DNA of 64,000 nt from AEGEAN-183 sp964342745 (GTDB taxonomy: Bacteria > Pseudomonadota > Gammaproteobacteria > Magnimaribacterales > Magnimaribacteraceae). The notes under the pieces are model-generated. The model was not told where the DNA came from. It saw only the letters and a program-made list of their open reading frames with translations, and did no database searches. The translations under genes and the position numbers were made by a program. Of this stretch, positions 8,699 to 17,640 are shown piece by piece. Position 1 is the first letter of the stretch, and the number at the start of each line of letters is the position of its first letter. The stretch is from contig CAYFFW010000004.1 of assembly GCA_964342745.1 (NCBI GenBank), positions 5,704 to 69,703 of the forward strand, in the 5' to 3' direction.

Positions 8699-10952
8699 AG
8701 AAAATGAGAAATTGGCCTTAAGTAAATTTACTGAACAGGCTTACCTAGACTATTCCATGTACGTAATTTTGGATAGAGCTTTACCTAATATAGGTGATGG
8801 ATTAAAACCTGTTCAGAGACGAATTATTTATGCAATGTCAGAATTAGGTTTAAGTTCTAATGCTAAGTTTAAAAAAAGTGTAAGAACTTCAGGAGATGTT
8901 GTAGGTAAGTTCCATCCACATGGAGATGCGGCAGTTTATGAGGCTATGGTTCTGCTTTCTCAATCATTTTCTCTTAGGTACCCTTTGATTGACGGGCAAG
9001 GAAATTGGGGAACAGTAGATGATCCAAAATCTTTTGGAGCCCAAAGATATACAGAATGTAGACTTGATAGTTATGCACAAGCTTTACTACAAGAATTAGG
9101 TCAAGGTACTTCAGACTGGCAAGCCAATTTTGATGGCACTTTACTTGAACCTTCAGTTTTACCAGCAAGACTTCCAAATCTAATTCTAAATGGTTCTACG
9201 GGTATTGCTGTTGGTATGGCCACTGATGTACCTCCTCATAATCTTAAAGAGGTAACTACAGCCTGCATTAAATTATTAAATGAACCTAAAGCTTCGATAG
9301 AAGAGCTTTTCAAAATCTTGCCTGGACCTGATTTTCCTACCAAAGCAGAAATAATAACTCCTAAGGAAGAAATTCTAGAGGCTTACAAAACTGGTAAAGG
9401 ATCCTTACGAATGAGAGCAACCTATATTGTTGAAGATGGAGAGATAGTTATAAACTCATTACCTTACCAAACCCCCAGTACAAAAATTCTTGAGCAAATA
9501 GCAACTCAGATAGAAGCTAAGAAGCTTCCTATGATTGTTGACCTTAGAGATGAGAGCGATGAAGGAAATCCTACACGACTTATATTAGTGCCCAAATCTA
9601 ACCGTGTTGATAAAGAGGCTGTCATGAATCATCTGTTTGCTACTACTGACCTGCAAAAAAATTTCAGAGTAAACATGAATGTAATTGGTCTTAATGGAAA
9701 ACCACAAGTTTTAGATATTAAGTCAATCTTAAAAGAATGGTTGAAGTTCAGAACTAAAACTGTAACCAGAAGACTGCAACATAGGCTTGATTGGGTATCT
9801 GATCGATTACACATCTTGGAAGGCCTAATGATTGTCTATATGAATATAGAAGAAGTAATCAAAATTATTAGGAATGAGGACAATCCTAAGAAAGTTATTC
9901 AGAAAAAATTTAAGTTGAGTTCTATACAAGTAGATTCAATTTTAGAAATAAGATTAAGGCAATTGGCTAGATTAGAAGAAGAAAAAATAAGAAGCGAACA
10001 AGAAGAACTTGATGGAGAGAAATCTGAATTAGAAAAGTTACTGAATTCTAAGGCACGCTTAAAAACTTTAATAAAAAAAGAATTAGCTGAAGATGCTGAA
10101 AAATACGGTGATGATAGAAAAAGTATATTAATTGAAAGAGAAGAGGCCAATGCTTTCGATGAAACTGAGCTAATTTCTTCTGAACCAGTAACAATAATAC
10201 TTTCTGAAAGGGGATGGGTAAGAGTTGCTAAAGGGCATGATGTGGATCCTGAAGGAATGAATTACAAAGAAGGAGATACTTTTCTTTCTTCTGCAAAGGG
10301 CAGAAATAATCAGAACGCAGTTTTTATTGGATCACGAGGAAAGGCATTCACATTGCCTTGTCATAGTCTGCCTTCAGCTAGGGGCCAGGGAGAACCTCTT
10401 ACTGGAAGGTTAAATATAGAGTCAGGAGAAACTTTTGCAGGAGTAATATCTGGAAAGGATGATCAAAATCTAGTTTTAGTTTCTGATGCTGGTTATGGCT
10501 TTATGACAAAGAGCGGTAATCTACAGACTAAAAATAAATCTGGGAAAGCAGCCTTGAAAGTTCCTGAAAATGGAAAAGCTCTTTCTCCACAACCTGTGAT
10601 TACAATTGAAGATAATATAGCGGCGATAAGCAGTGAAGGGAGAATGTTAGTATTTCCAGTTAGCGAATTACCTGAATTAGCAAGAGGAAAGGGCAATAAG
10701 ATTATCAATATTCCAAAGAAGAGGTATCAAGCAGGAGAAGAAACACTTAAGGCTATCGCTGTTTTAGGTGAAGGCAGGGAGTTAAAACTTGTAAGTGGAA
10801 AACGACATTTCACGATTAAGTCTAGGGATTTAGAGAACTTTAAAGGGTCTAGAGGGCTAAGAGGCAATCTTTTACCAAAAGGGTTTCGTAAGGTTGATTT
10901 TATTGAAGTTGTATCAAAGCTAAGTAAACAAAATAAAGACGAAGAAGAGTAA
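8691..10952 (+). CDS. parC: DNA topoisomerase IV subunit A
   Basis: DNA-cleaving subunit of topoisomerase IV. The catalytic tyrosine is Y120 in AQRYTECRL, the same number as in E. coli ParC, followed by the tower and coiled-coil regions and a beta-pinwheel C-terminal domain. An AAAGGAG site inside the end of parE serves the ATG. Residue 80 in the quinolone-binding segment (HPHGDA) is Ala rather than the usual Ser, with Glu84 retained. Length 753 is normal. The downstream thioesterase starts 9 bases later and is probably cotranscribed. Confidence 0.97.
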   Translation: MVKENEKLALSKFTEQAYLDYSMYVILDRALPNIGDGLKPVQRRIIYAMSELGLSSNAKFKKSVRTSGDVVGKFHPHGDAAVYEAMVLLSQSFSLRYPLIDGQGNWGTVDDPKSFGAQRYTECRLDSYAQALLQELGQGTSDWQANFDGTLLEPSVLPARLPNLILNGSTGIAVGMATDVPPHNLKEVTTACIKLLNEPKASIEELFKILPGPDFPTKAEIITPKEEILEAYKTGKGSLRMRATYIVEDGEIVINSLPYQTPSTKILEQIATQIEAKKLPMIVDLRDESDEGNPTRLILVPKSNRVDKEAVMNHLFATTDLQKNFRVNMNVIGLNGKPQVLDIKSILKEWLKFRTKTVTRRLQHRLDWVSDRLHILEGLMIVYMNIEEVIKIIRNEDNPKKVIQKKFKLSSIQVDSILEIRLRQLARLEEEKIRSEQEELDGEKSELEKLLNSKARLKTLIKKELAEDAEKYGDDRKSILIEREEANAFDETELISSEPVTIILSERGWVRVAKGHDVDPEGMNYKEGDTFLSSAKGRNNQNAVFIGSRGKAFTLPCHSLPSARGQGEPLTGRLNIESGETFAGVISGKDDQNLVLVSDAGYGFMTKSGNLQTKNKSGKAALKVPENGKALSPQPVITIEDNIAAISSEGRMLVFPVSELPELARGKGNKIINIPKKRYQAGEETLKAIAVLGEGRELKLVSGKRHFTIKSRDLENFKGSRGLRGNLLPKGFRKVDFIEVVSKLSKQNKDEEE

Positions 10953-10961
10953 TTTTAAATC

Positions 10962-11432
10962 GTGAAAGAAAAATTTCCTTATCCCGGTAACCCGGTAAAA
11001 GTCACCTCGGAGATGTGTGATATGAATGGCCATATGAATGTAGCTGATTACGCAAGAATTTTTGACCATGGTTCTGGTGAACTCTACAACGACATGGGTT
11101 TTGGACAAGAATATTTCAAGAAAGGATTTTCTTGCTTTACCTTAGAAATGAATATTCAGTATTTAGAAGAATTACTTGAAGGCCAGACTGCTTTTCCTTA
11201 TTACAGAATTATTGATATAAATCCAAAATTAATTCATTACGGCGGTATATTGATAACGGAAGAGGGGAAGCTTTCTGCTACTAATGAGCAAATGTTAGTT
11301 CACATAGATATGTCAAAAAGAAAGTCTTCCGAAATGCCAGAAGCAATGTATAACAATCTAAAAATCATGTGCGAAGAGCACAATAAGTCTGGTGGTATTG
11401 GTTTTGAACTTAGATTAAAGATCAGGAAATGA
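10962..11432 (+). CDS. Hotdog-fold acyl-CoA thioesterase (4HBT type)
   Basis: A 156-residue single-domain protein whose segment CDMNGHMNVADYARIFD is the active-site helix region of 4-hydroxybenzoyl-CoA-type thioesterases (D-x-N-G-H-x-N). The rest has the alternating strands expected of a hotdog domain. It resembles the thioesterase-like proteins linked with carnitine/betaine metabolism, but the substrate is unknown. The start is GTG at 10962, 9 bases after parC. It converges on the aldo/keto reductase with 4 bases between stops. Confidence 0.8.
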   Translation: MKEKFPYPGNPVKVTSEMCDMNGHMNVADYARIFDHGSGELYNDMGFGQEYFKKGFSCFTLEMNIQYLEELLEGQTAFPYYRIIDINPKLIHYGGILITEEGKLSATNEQMLVHIDMSKRKSSEMPEAMYNNLKIMCEEHNKSGGIGFELRLKIRK

Positions 11433-11436
11433 TTTA

Positions 11437-12405
11437 CTAAATACCAGCTAATTTTCTCTGTACATCTTCTGTTAGAAGACTGACAGCTTCAATAGATTCA
11501 AGGTTTTCTTTTAATTGGTCTACCTTTGACGCTCCCAATATTACAGTAGAAACATTTGGGTTTAACAGACACCAAGCTATAGACATTTTTGTAAGACTAA
11601 TTCCTAATTCATCAGCAATAGGTTTTAATTTCCTAACCTTATCCATTCTGGCTTGACCCCTTTCAGAATCAATCATGTGTTTTTTTAACCATTCATATCC
11701 TTTCAACGTAGCTCTCGAGCCTTCAGGTAAATCGTCTAAATACTTTCCTGTTAAGGCTCCTGAAGCAAGTGGAGACCATATGGTTGTTCCCATTTGATAT
11801 TTTCTAAAGATGGGATCGTACTCAACTTCGAACCTTTTCCTGTCTAGTAGGTTGTATTGAGGTTGCTCCATAGTAGGGGGTGTCAAATGGTTCTTTTCTG
11901 CAAATTCATAAGCTTCAGTTATTTCTTCGGCTGTCCATTCTGAAGTACCCCAGTACAAAACTTTCCCTTGTGTAATCAAGTTATGCATTGCCCAGACAGT
12001 TTCTCCAATAGGAGTATCTGGATCTGCTCTATGGCAAAAATATAGGTCAAGATAGTCAACTTGAAGTCTTTTCATGGCTTGATGACAGGCTTCAGTAATA
12101 TGTTTTTTACTTAGACCTAGTTGTGTTGGTTTAGGGTTAGGCGAAGAACTAAAAAAAACTTTAGATGAAACGCAATAACTATCTCTTGGTTCATTGATAT
12201 TTTGAAGGGCTTGGCCCATAACTTCTTCAGACTTACCTCGATCATATCCCTCAGCATTATCAAAAAAGTTTATTCCTGAATCGAAGCACACCTTAAACAT
12301 CTCTTCTGCTAACTTTGTATCTACTTGAGTATTAAAGGTTACCCAAGATCCGAAAGAAAGCTCAGAAACTTTCAATCCAGATTTACCTAATTTTCTATAT
12401 TCCAT
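11437..12405 (-). CDS. Aldo/keto reductase
   Basis: NADPH-dependent TIM-barrel oxidoreductase. It has the family opening MEYRKLGKSGLKVSELSFG, the Asp-Tyr pair region FFDNAEGYDRGKSEE, the lysine in VSSKVFF, and the late cofactor loop VILGASKVDQLKENL. It most resembles the potassium-channel beta-subunit/YghZ branch. I start it at 12405, which gives the standard N-terminus; a frame extending 10 residues further (MKFCFYYNES) would place the -10 sequence inside the gene. TATAAT sits 6 bases before this ATG. Physiological substrate unknown. Confidence 0.92.
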   Translation of the reverse strand: MEYRKLGKSGLKVSELSFGSWVTFNTQVDTKLAEEMFKVCFDSGINFFDNAEGYDRGKSEEVMGQALQNINEPRDSYCVSSKVFFSSSPNPKPTQLGLSKKHITEACHQAMKRLQVDYLDLYFCHRADPDTPIGETVWAMHNLITQGKVLYWGTSEWTAEEITEAYEFAEKNHLTPPTMEQPQYNLLDRKRFEVEYDPIFRKYQMGTTIWSPLASGALTGKYLDDLPEGSRATLKGYEWLKKHMIDSERGQARMDKVRKLKPIADELGISLTKMSIAWCLLNPNVSTVILGASKVDQLKENLESIEAVSLLTEDVQRKLAGI

Positions 12406-12411
12406 GGATTC

Positions 12412-12419
12412 ATTATAAT
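12412..12419. promoter_or_regulatory. Symmetric -10 element of a divergent promoter
   Basis: The palindrome ATTATAAT reads TATAAT on both strands. On the reverse strand it ends 6 bases before the aldo/keto reductase ATG, which would make that mRNA leaderless. On the forward strand it lies 43 bases before the ATG at 12463, whose AGAGGA ribosome site is downstream of the expected start. Clear -35 elements are not seen. Confidence 0.45.
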
Positions 12420-12462
12420 AAAAACAAAACTTCAACAGGATTAATTCAAGAGGACTTTGTAG

Positions 12463-13527
12463 ATGAAAAAGTTTTTAATTTACCTTGTAGCATCAATACT
12501 CATTATTACCATTGCAGCAATGGTTGGATTGAGAAGCCCTTCTGTTCAGGACAGAATCATGGTGTCTGTTGTTTCTGGAATGATAAATGCTCCTAATAAT
12601 CTTCCACAAGAAGATGCACTGAGCGCAGCAGTTTGTGGATCCAGATCTCCAATACCCAGTCCAGGAAGGGCAGAGACCTGTGTCATGGTTAGAGCAGGCG
12701 AAAATATTTATATTGTTGATATTGGAGATGGCAGCGCTTCTAACCTAAGAAGTTGGGGGATACCTTTCAATAAAATTAAATCTGTCCTTTTAACTCATCT
12801 TCATTCAGATCACATTTCTGACCTGGCCGATTTGCACCTCGCTTCTTGGATTAATGAAAATAGGGAGGCAAAATTAGATGTCTTTGGTCCTGATGGTGTA
12901 AATCTTGTTACAGAAGGTTTTGAAAATGCTTATGAACAAGATTATTTTTTTAGGAATGCTCACCATGGGGATCAAATTGCCCCTTTGAACGAAGCAGGAT
13001 TTAATCCTCATATCGTAGATTTAAATCAACCAAAGGTCATCAATGAGGATAATCTAATAATAACTGCATTTGAAGTGACACATGATCCTGTTAAACCAGC
13101 TCTTGGTTATCGTTTTGACTATAAAGGTAGAAGCTTGGTTATTAGCGGTGATACTTCTTATAGTGAAAATTTAATTGAGAAATCTAGAGACGTAGATGTG
13201 CTCATTCATGAAGCACAAGCTAATCATATGATCAATATAATAAGAGATTTTAGCTTACAAATGGGAGCTGATGGACAAGCAAAGCTTATGGAAGACATAA
13301 CCACCTACCATACAACCCCAGTTGAAGCAGCAGAAATTGCAAACTTAGCAAATGTAAAACATCTTATCTTTTATCATTTGACGCCTGCTCCCAGAAACTA
13401 CATAACTGAGATTATGTTCTTAAGGGGTTTAGATGAAGTTAGAGAAGAATGGACTCTTTCAAATGACGGAACAATGGTAGTCTTACCTGTTGGAAACGAT
13501 GAAATAATTATTTCAAAGATCAAATAG
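12463..13527 (+). CDS. Membrane-anchored metallo-beta-lactamase-fold hydrolase
   Basis: An uncleaved signal or anchor helix (residues 3-22) is followed by an MBL-fold domain with the zinc motif H112-x-H114-x-D116-H117 in THLHSDH, a VISGDTS segment for the bridging Asp, and a late histidine in IFYHLTP. This layout is that of the RNase Z / arylsulfatase-like MBL branch, but the anchor places the domain in the periplasm, which argues against tRNA processing. AGAGGA precedes the ATG. It converges on argD with 2 bases between stops. Substrate unknown. Confidence 0.82.
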   Translation: MKKFLIYLVASILIITIAAMVGLRSPSVQDRIMVSVVSGMINAPNNLPQEDALSAAVCGSRSPIPSPGRAETCVMVRAGENIYIVDIGDGSASNLRSWGIPFNKIKSVLLTHLHSDHISDLADLHLASWINENREAKLDVFGPDGVNLVTEGFENAYEQDYFFRNAHHGDQIAPLNEAGFNPHIVDLNQPKVINEDNLIITAFEVTHDPVKPALGYRFDYKGRSLVISGDTSYSENLIEKSRDVDVLIHEAQANHMINIIRDFSLQMGADGQAKLMEDITTYHTTPVEAAEIANLANVKHLIFYHLTPAPRNYITEIMFLRGLDEVREEWTLSNDGTMVVLPVGNDEIIISKIK

Positions 13528-13529
13528 AT

Positions 13530-14738
13530 TTAAAATTTCTTTAGAGCTCTATCTAACGCTTTTAAACCTTGCTGTATATCTGACTCAGATATATTTAATG
13601 CTGGAGCAAATCTTAAGGTAGATGAACCTGCGGAAACACCAATTAACCCTTCTTGATAACACAAGTCTAAAAGTAAATTTACTTCGTCCTTTTTATTTAA
13701 ATCACAACCAAACCAAAGTCCCTCAGATCTAATTTGATTGAATACATTATAGTGATTTGAAATGTCTTCTAGACCTTGTCTTAACAACTCTTCTTTTTTT
13801 ATAACATTCTCCAGGAAATTATTTTGTTTAACTAAATTCAAGACTCTGGAAGCTACAGCACAAGCTAAAGGGTTACCTCCAAAGGTGCTTCCATGACTTC
13901 CAACAGTTAAAGCCTCAGCAAATTTATTTTTCGTTAATGTTGCACCAATTGGCATGCCTCCACCAAGACCTTTTGCGCTGGTTAGGATATCTGGAACAAC
14001 CCCATATTTCATGTATGAATATAGTTTGCCAGTTCTACCTATTCCACTTTGTACTTCATCGAAAATTAGTATTATCTCGTGTTGATCACAAACTTCACGA
14101 ATATTAATTAGAAACTCTTTATCTGCAGCACGGACACCAGCCTCTCCTTGTACTGGTTCAATGATGATAGCCGCAGTTTTGTCTGATATACATTTTTTTA
14201 GAGAATCCTGATCATTGAATTTAGCTCTAAGGATGGACTGGTCTAAAGGCTCAAAGCCTTCTTTATGTTCTTTAGAGCTTCCTAAAGATATATTCAGAAT
14301 TGATCTTCCATGAAAGGCATTTTCAAAGGCAATTATTTCTATTTTGTTGTTGTTTTTTGAATGATGATATTTTCTTGCTATTTTTATAGCAGTCTCGTTT
14401 GCTTCTGATCCTGAGTTACTAAAGAAAACCTTGTCTGCAAAGGTTAGGTCTACAAGTGTTTTCGCTAGTTCAATCGAAGGCTCAGAAGCTAGATAATTAC
14501 TGTGGTGCCAAATTTTTTTGGCTTGTTCTTCTAAAGCTCTAAGAAGCTCAGGATGAGAGTGACCCAAACTATTAACCGCTATACCTCCACCAAAATCTAT
14601 ATATTTTTTATCATTAACATCCCATACCGAAGATCCCATAGCTTTTTTAACAACAAAATTAGCAGGAGCATAATTAGGCACCATTACTTGGCGGTAGTTT
14701 TCTAATAACTGATCGTTTATATTTTTTTCTTTATTCAT
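13530..14738 (-). CDS. argD: Acetylornithine / succinylornithine aminotransferase
   Basis: Class III PLP aminotransferase making N-acetylornithine in arginine synthesis; the family often also serves the succinyl-DAP step of lysine synthesis. The PLP lysine is about K256 in TSAKGLGGG, with the NSGSEANE phosphate-binding turn near residue 108 and FDEVQSGIGRTG near 226. The opening YAPANFVVKKAMGS resembles ArgD of E. coli. Length 402 is typical. TTAGG just before the ATG is the ribosome site. It is divergent from the DUF2244 gene. Confidence 0.92.
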   Translation of the reverse strand: MNKEKNINDQLLENYRQVMVPNYAPANFVVKKAMGSSVWDVNDKKYIDFGGGIAVNSLGHSHPELLRALEEQAKKIWHHSNYLASEPSIELAKTLVDLTFADKVFFSNSGSEANETAIKIARKYHHSKNNNKIEIIAFENAFHGRSILNISLGSSKEHKEGFEPLDQSILRAKFNDQDSLKKCISDKTAAIIIEPVQGEAGVRAADKEFLINIREVCDQHEIILIFDEVQSGIGRTGKLYSYMKYGVVPDILTSAKGLGGGMPIGATLTKNKFAEALTVGSHGSTFGGNPLACAVASRVLNLVKQNNFLENVIKKEELLRQGLEDISNHYNVFNQIRSEGLWFGCDLNKKDEVNLLLDLCYQEGLIGVSAGSSTLRFAPALNISESDIQQGLKALDRALKKF

Positions 14739-14783
14739 ACCTAACTTCTTTTGAAGGCGCAGTATTGTATGTACTATTTACAA

Positions 14784-15266
14784 ATGATCCAAATAGAATC
14801 TAATGATAAAGACTCACTCTTTAGAATTACCTTAAGACCAAATAAGTCTTTCTCATGGAAATCAAATCTAATATTTATTTTAGCTATATCGTTAACTTGC
14901 GGTGCAATAGGTTTGGGTTTTTTTATAGTAGGAGCTTCATTAATCTTACCTTTTGCCGGACTTGAAATTATTTTAGTAGGAACTTGTGTCTATTTTGTTG
15001 CCCAGAGAACTTATAAGCAAGAGGTCATAATTTTAACTCCAGAAAGACTAAGAATTGAAAAGGGAATCAAGAAACCTAGCCAAGTTTGGGAATATTTTAG
15101 AGTTTGGTCTTTTGTTGTTATTGAAAAACCAAAACACCCATGGTATCCAGCTCACATTCACATAACATCTAAAGGTGAAAAAGTTCCTATAGGGGATTTT
15201 CTAACAGAAGAAGAAAAACTAAATTTAGTAGAGAACTTAAGAAATATTATTAATTCTTTTAAATAA
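14784..15266 (+). CDS. DUF2244 membrane protein
   Basis: Small integral membrane protein of about 160 residues. The opening LRPNKSFSWKSN is the DUF2244 signature (PN-x-S-x-SW), followed by two hydrophobic helices with a short turn and a C-terminal cytoplasmic part containing VWEYFRVW and a PIGDFL motif. Function is unknown. The frame is open back to a TTG at 14751, but I prefer the ATG at 14784 because a -10-like TACTAT (14772-14777) overlaps the earlier ATG at 14769 and lies 6 bases before this one. Confidence 0.8.
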   Translation: MIQIESNDKDSLFRITLRPNKSFSWKSNLIFILAISLTCGAIGLGFFIVGASLILPFAGLEIILVGTCVYFVAQRTYKQEVIILTPERLRIEKGIKKPSQVWEYFRVWSFVVIEKPKHPWYPAHIHITSKGEKVPIGDFLTEEEKLNLVENLRNIINSFK

Positions 15267-15268
15267 AA

Positions 15269-16432
15269 TCATTTCCTCTGGTTAAACCTTCTCCCTACCA
15301 GTGAAGCTGCAATGTTTATTTTTTGAATATCTATTGTTCCACCTGCTATACCCCAGCCCCAAGCATCTCTAAATCTTCTTTCCATTTGATATTCTTTGTT
15401 GTATCCGTATCCACCCATAAGCTGAATGGCTGCACCTGTAACCTCTCTAGCCATCTCATTTGAAAAACATTTACCTACACTTGATTCAAAAATACTTGGC
15501 AAGCCTTCAGCTGCATTATGAGCTGCTCGATGAATTAAAAGTCTACTTGCTTCTACTTTCATTGCCATCTCTGCTAATTTAAGCTGAACAGCCTGAAAAT
15601 CCACTATAGGCTTACCAAATTGCTCTCTTTCTTGCACATACTCAAGAACTTGTTCTAGAGAGCCTGAGGCTTGTCCTAAGCTCATTGTTGCATTTCCACA
15701 TCTTTCTAGATCAAAAGCTTCCATTAACTTTTTAAAACCGCCATTAGCTTCGACTACTAGGTTTTCTTTGGGAACTTCCACATTATCAAAAAAGATGTCT
15801 GCTGAGGGAACGCCATTAAATCCCATAAGTTCTTCTTGTTTTCCGAAACTAAAACCATCTGATCCTTTTTCTACATAAACAGCTCCAATTCCTTTTGCTC
15901 CAGGTTCTTCTGACATTCTGCAATAAACTACATATCCTTGTGCGTGTCCCGCCCCTGAGCACCACCTCTTCATTCCATTTAGTATTAATTTGCCATCTTT
16001 TTCTTCTGCTCTAGTAGTTAAGTCTGTTAAAGCTGATCCTGCGTTAGGCTCAGACATACTTACAGCAACAAATAAATTACCTTTACAAACTTCAGGTATA
16101 ACTCTTTGCTTTAAATCTTCATTAGCAAAATGTTCTATGGCTTTAATTGGACCTACAGCACTTTCGAAAATAGGCCAGGCAACTACAGAAGAAATTTTTG
16201 CAAATTCTTCTAGTACCAAAAGAGCGTCAATATTGGATAGACCTAAGCCACCGTATTTCTTATTGATATTTATTCCTAGGAATCCCATTTCTGCATATCG
16301 AGCAAACCATTCATCAGGAAGAAACTCTTTTTTTTCTTCTAATTCTTTAGCAACAGAAGTCATCTCCTTTTGAGCAAACTCTCTTGCTACGGACTGTAGT
16401 TCTTTTTGTTCTCGTGTTAATGAAAAATCCAT
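15269..16432 (-). CDS. Acyl-CoA dehydrogenase
   Basis: FAD-dependent enzyme inserting the alpha-beta double bond into an acyl-CoA. It shows SMSEPNAGSALTDL and WCSGAGHA in the FAD/substrate region, and the C-terminal GGYGYNKEYQMERRFRDA. The usual catalytic Glu before the final GT is missing (the segment reads GIAGGTIDIQK), but Glu243 in FDLERCG occupies the alternative position used by isovaleryl-CoA dehydrogenase. Strong AAAGGAG ribosome site. Last gene of a three-gene reverse operon after a CoA transferase and a lipoprotein esterase. Chain length specificity cannot be read. Confidence 0.94.
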   Translation of the reverse strand: MDFSLTREQKELQSVAREFAQKEMTSVAKELEEKKEFLPDEWFARYAEMGFLGININKKYGGLGLSNIDALLVLEEFAKISSVVAWPIFESAVGPIKAIEHFANEDLKQRVIPEVCKGNLFVAVSMSEPNAGSALTDLTTRAEEKDGKLILNGMKRWCSGAGHAQGYVVYCRMSEEPGAKGIGAVYVEKGSDGFSFGKQEELMGFNGVPSADIFFDNVEVPKENLVVEANGGFKKLMEAFDLERCGNATMSLGQASGSLEQVLEYVQEREQFGKPIVDFQAVQLKLAEMAMKVEASRLLIHRAAHNAAEGLPSIFESSVGKCFSNEMAREVTGAAIQLMGGYGYNKEYQMERRFRDAWGWGIAGGTIDIQKINIAASLVGRRFNQRK

Positions 16433-16446
16433 GAGTTCTCCTTTTT

Positions 16447-17640
16447 TTAAACTATTCTTTTCTCTCTTAAATTTGAAATTTCTTTTTTAGAATATCCTAA
16501 TTCCTCAAGTATTTGGTCAGTGTGTTCACCTAATAATGGTGCTCTGGTCATTATTTCTCCAGGATTTTCAGATAATTCTAAAGGTGTGCTAACGATAGGG
16601 ACGGGGTTTTTTATACTTGGATAAGAAACCTTTTGAAAGAGGTTTCTTGCTTTTATATGCGGTTCATTTACAACCTCATTAGCTTTAAGTACTTCTCCAA
16701 CAGGAATTCTGGCTTTATCTAATTCTTTAATTGCCTCTTTTGTAGTTCTTTCTAAACACCATTCAGCCATCCTTTGGCTTATTATTTCAGAATGGTTACC
16801 TCTACTTAAATCATCTTTGAATCTTTCATCTTCAAGCCATTGGTTTTCATTAATTAGGTCAACCCATCTTTCAAATAAAGGCTGACCTACTGTTGCTATT
16901 AAAATCCAACCATCCTTTGTTTTAAATGTATCCGATGGAGCGGCAGTTTGAGCTCTGTTATAGGTGGCTTTGCGATTTACGTTTAGCAACTCCTGTTCAA
17001 TAATTAAACCATTAGTCATAGTAAGTGCAGTTGCTAACAGAGAAGTCTGTACTCTCTGTCCTTTTCCTGTCTTTTCTCTTTCCATAAGTGCCATACATGT
17101 TCCAAAAGCAGCAAGAGATGCACTACAAAAATCTACATAGGGTGCATAGTTTTTTGTAGGTAGATCCGGACTACCTGTCATGTCCATGGAGCCAGACATA
17201 GCTTGAGCAACACCATCAAAACCAACTCTATCAGCATAAGGTCCAGTAGTTCCAAAAGCAGTATTAGAAGTAAGGATAATCTTAGGATTTATTTGGGATA
17301 ATGATTGGAAATCTAGTCCCATAGCTTTAAGGGTTGTTTCAGGAAGATTTGCTATAACTACGTCTGCAGTTTTAGTGAGCTTAGCTATTATCTCTTTTCC
17401 TTCAGGTTTCATAGGATTTAAAGTAAAACCTAACTTATTCCTGTTCATTTGTAGAAACATAGAGCCATCTTCTTTATCTGATACTGGAGTCGTAAACCTA
17501 TCTTCACTTCCTTTAACTCGTTCAATTCTGATAACTTCTGCACCATAATCAGAAAGCAGAGCGCCACAAAAAGGTCCTGCTATATATCTACCAAAATCTA
17601 ACACTCTGTAGCCTTCGAGAATGTTTTTTTGTTTAGACAT
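16447..17640 (-). CDS. CaiB/BaiF family CoA transferase (class III)
   Basis: Moves CoA between carboxylic acids by the formyl-CoA-transferase mechanism. The N-terminus LDFGRYIAGPFCGALLSDYGAEVI is diagnostic of the family, and the catalytic Asp is most likely the one in YVDFCSASLAA. Its 397 residues are the usual length. AGGAG precedes the ATG. The gene overlaps the end of the esterase gene by 8 bases and is followed 14 bases later by the acyl-CoA dehydrogenase, so its substrate is probably the acid released or oxidised by those partners. Confidence 0.93.
   Translation of the reverse strand: MSKQKNILEGYRVLDFGRYIAGPFCGALLSDYGAEVIRIERVKGSEDRFTTPVSDKEDGSMFLQMNRNKLGFTLNPMKPEGKEIIAKLTKTADVVIANLPETTLKAMGLDFQSLSQINPKIILTSNTAFGTTGPYADRVGFDGVAQAMSGSMDMTGSPDLPTKNYAPYVDFCSASLAAFGTCMALMEREKTGKGQRVQTSLLATALTMTNGLIIEQELLNVNRKATYNRAQTAAPSDTFKTKDGWILIATVGQPLFERWVDLINENQWLEDERFKDDLSRGNHSEIISQRMAEWCLERTTKEAIKELDKARIPVGEVLKANEVVNEPHIKARNLFQKVSYPSIKNPVPIVSTPLELSENPGEIMTRAPLLGEHTDQILEELGYSKKEISNLREKRIV

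Noticed and set aside
14751..14783. TTG- or ATG-initiated N-terminal extension of DUF2244 protein
   Set aside because: The extension overlaps a -10-like element and adds residues not seen in the family opening.
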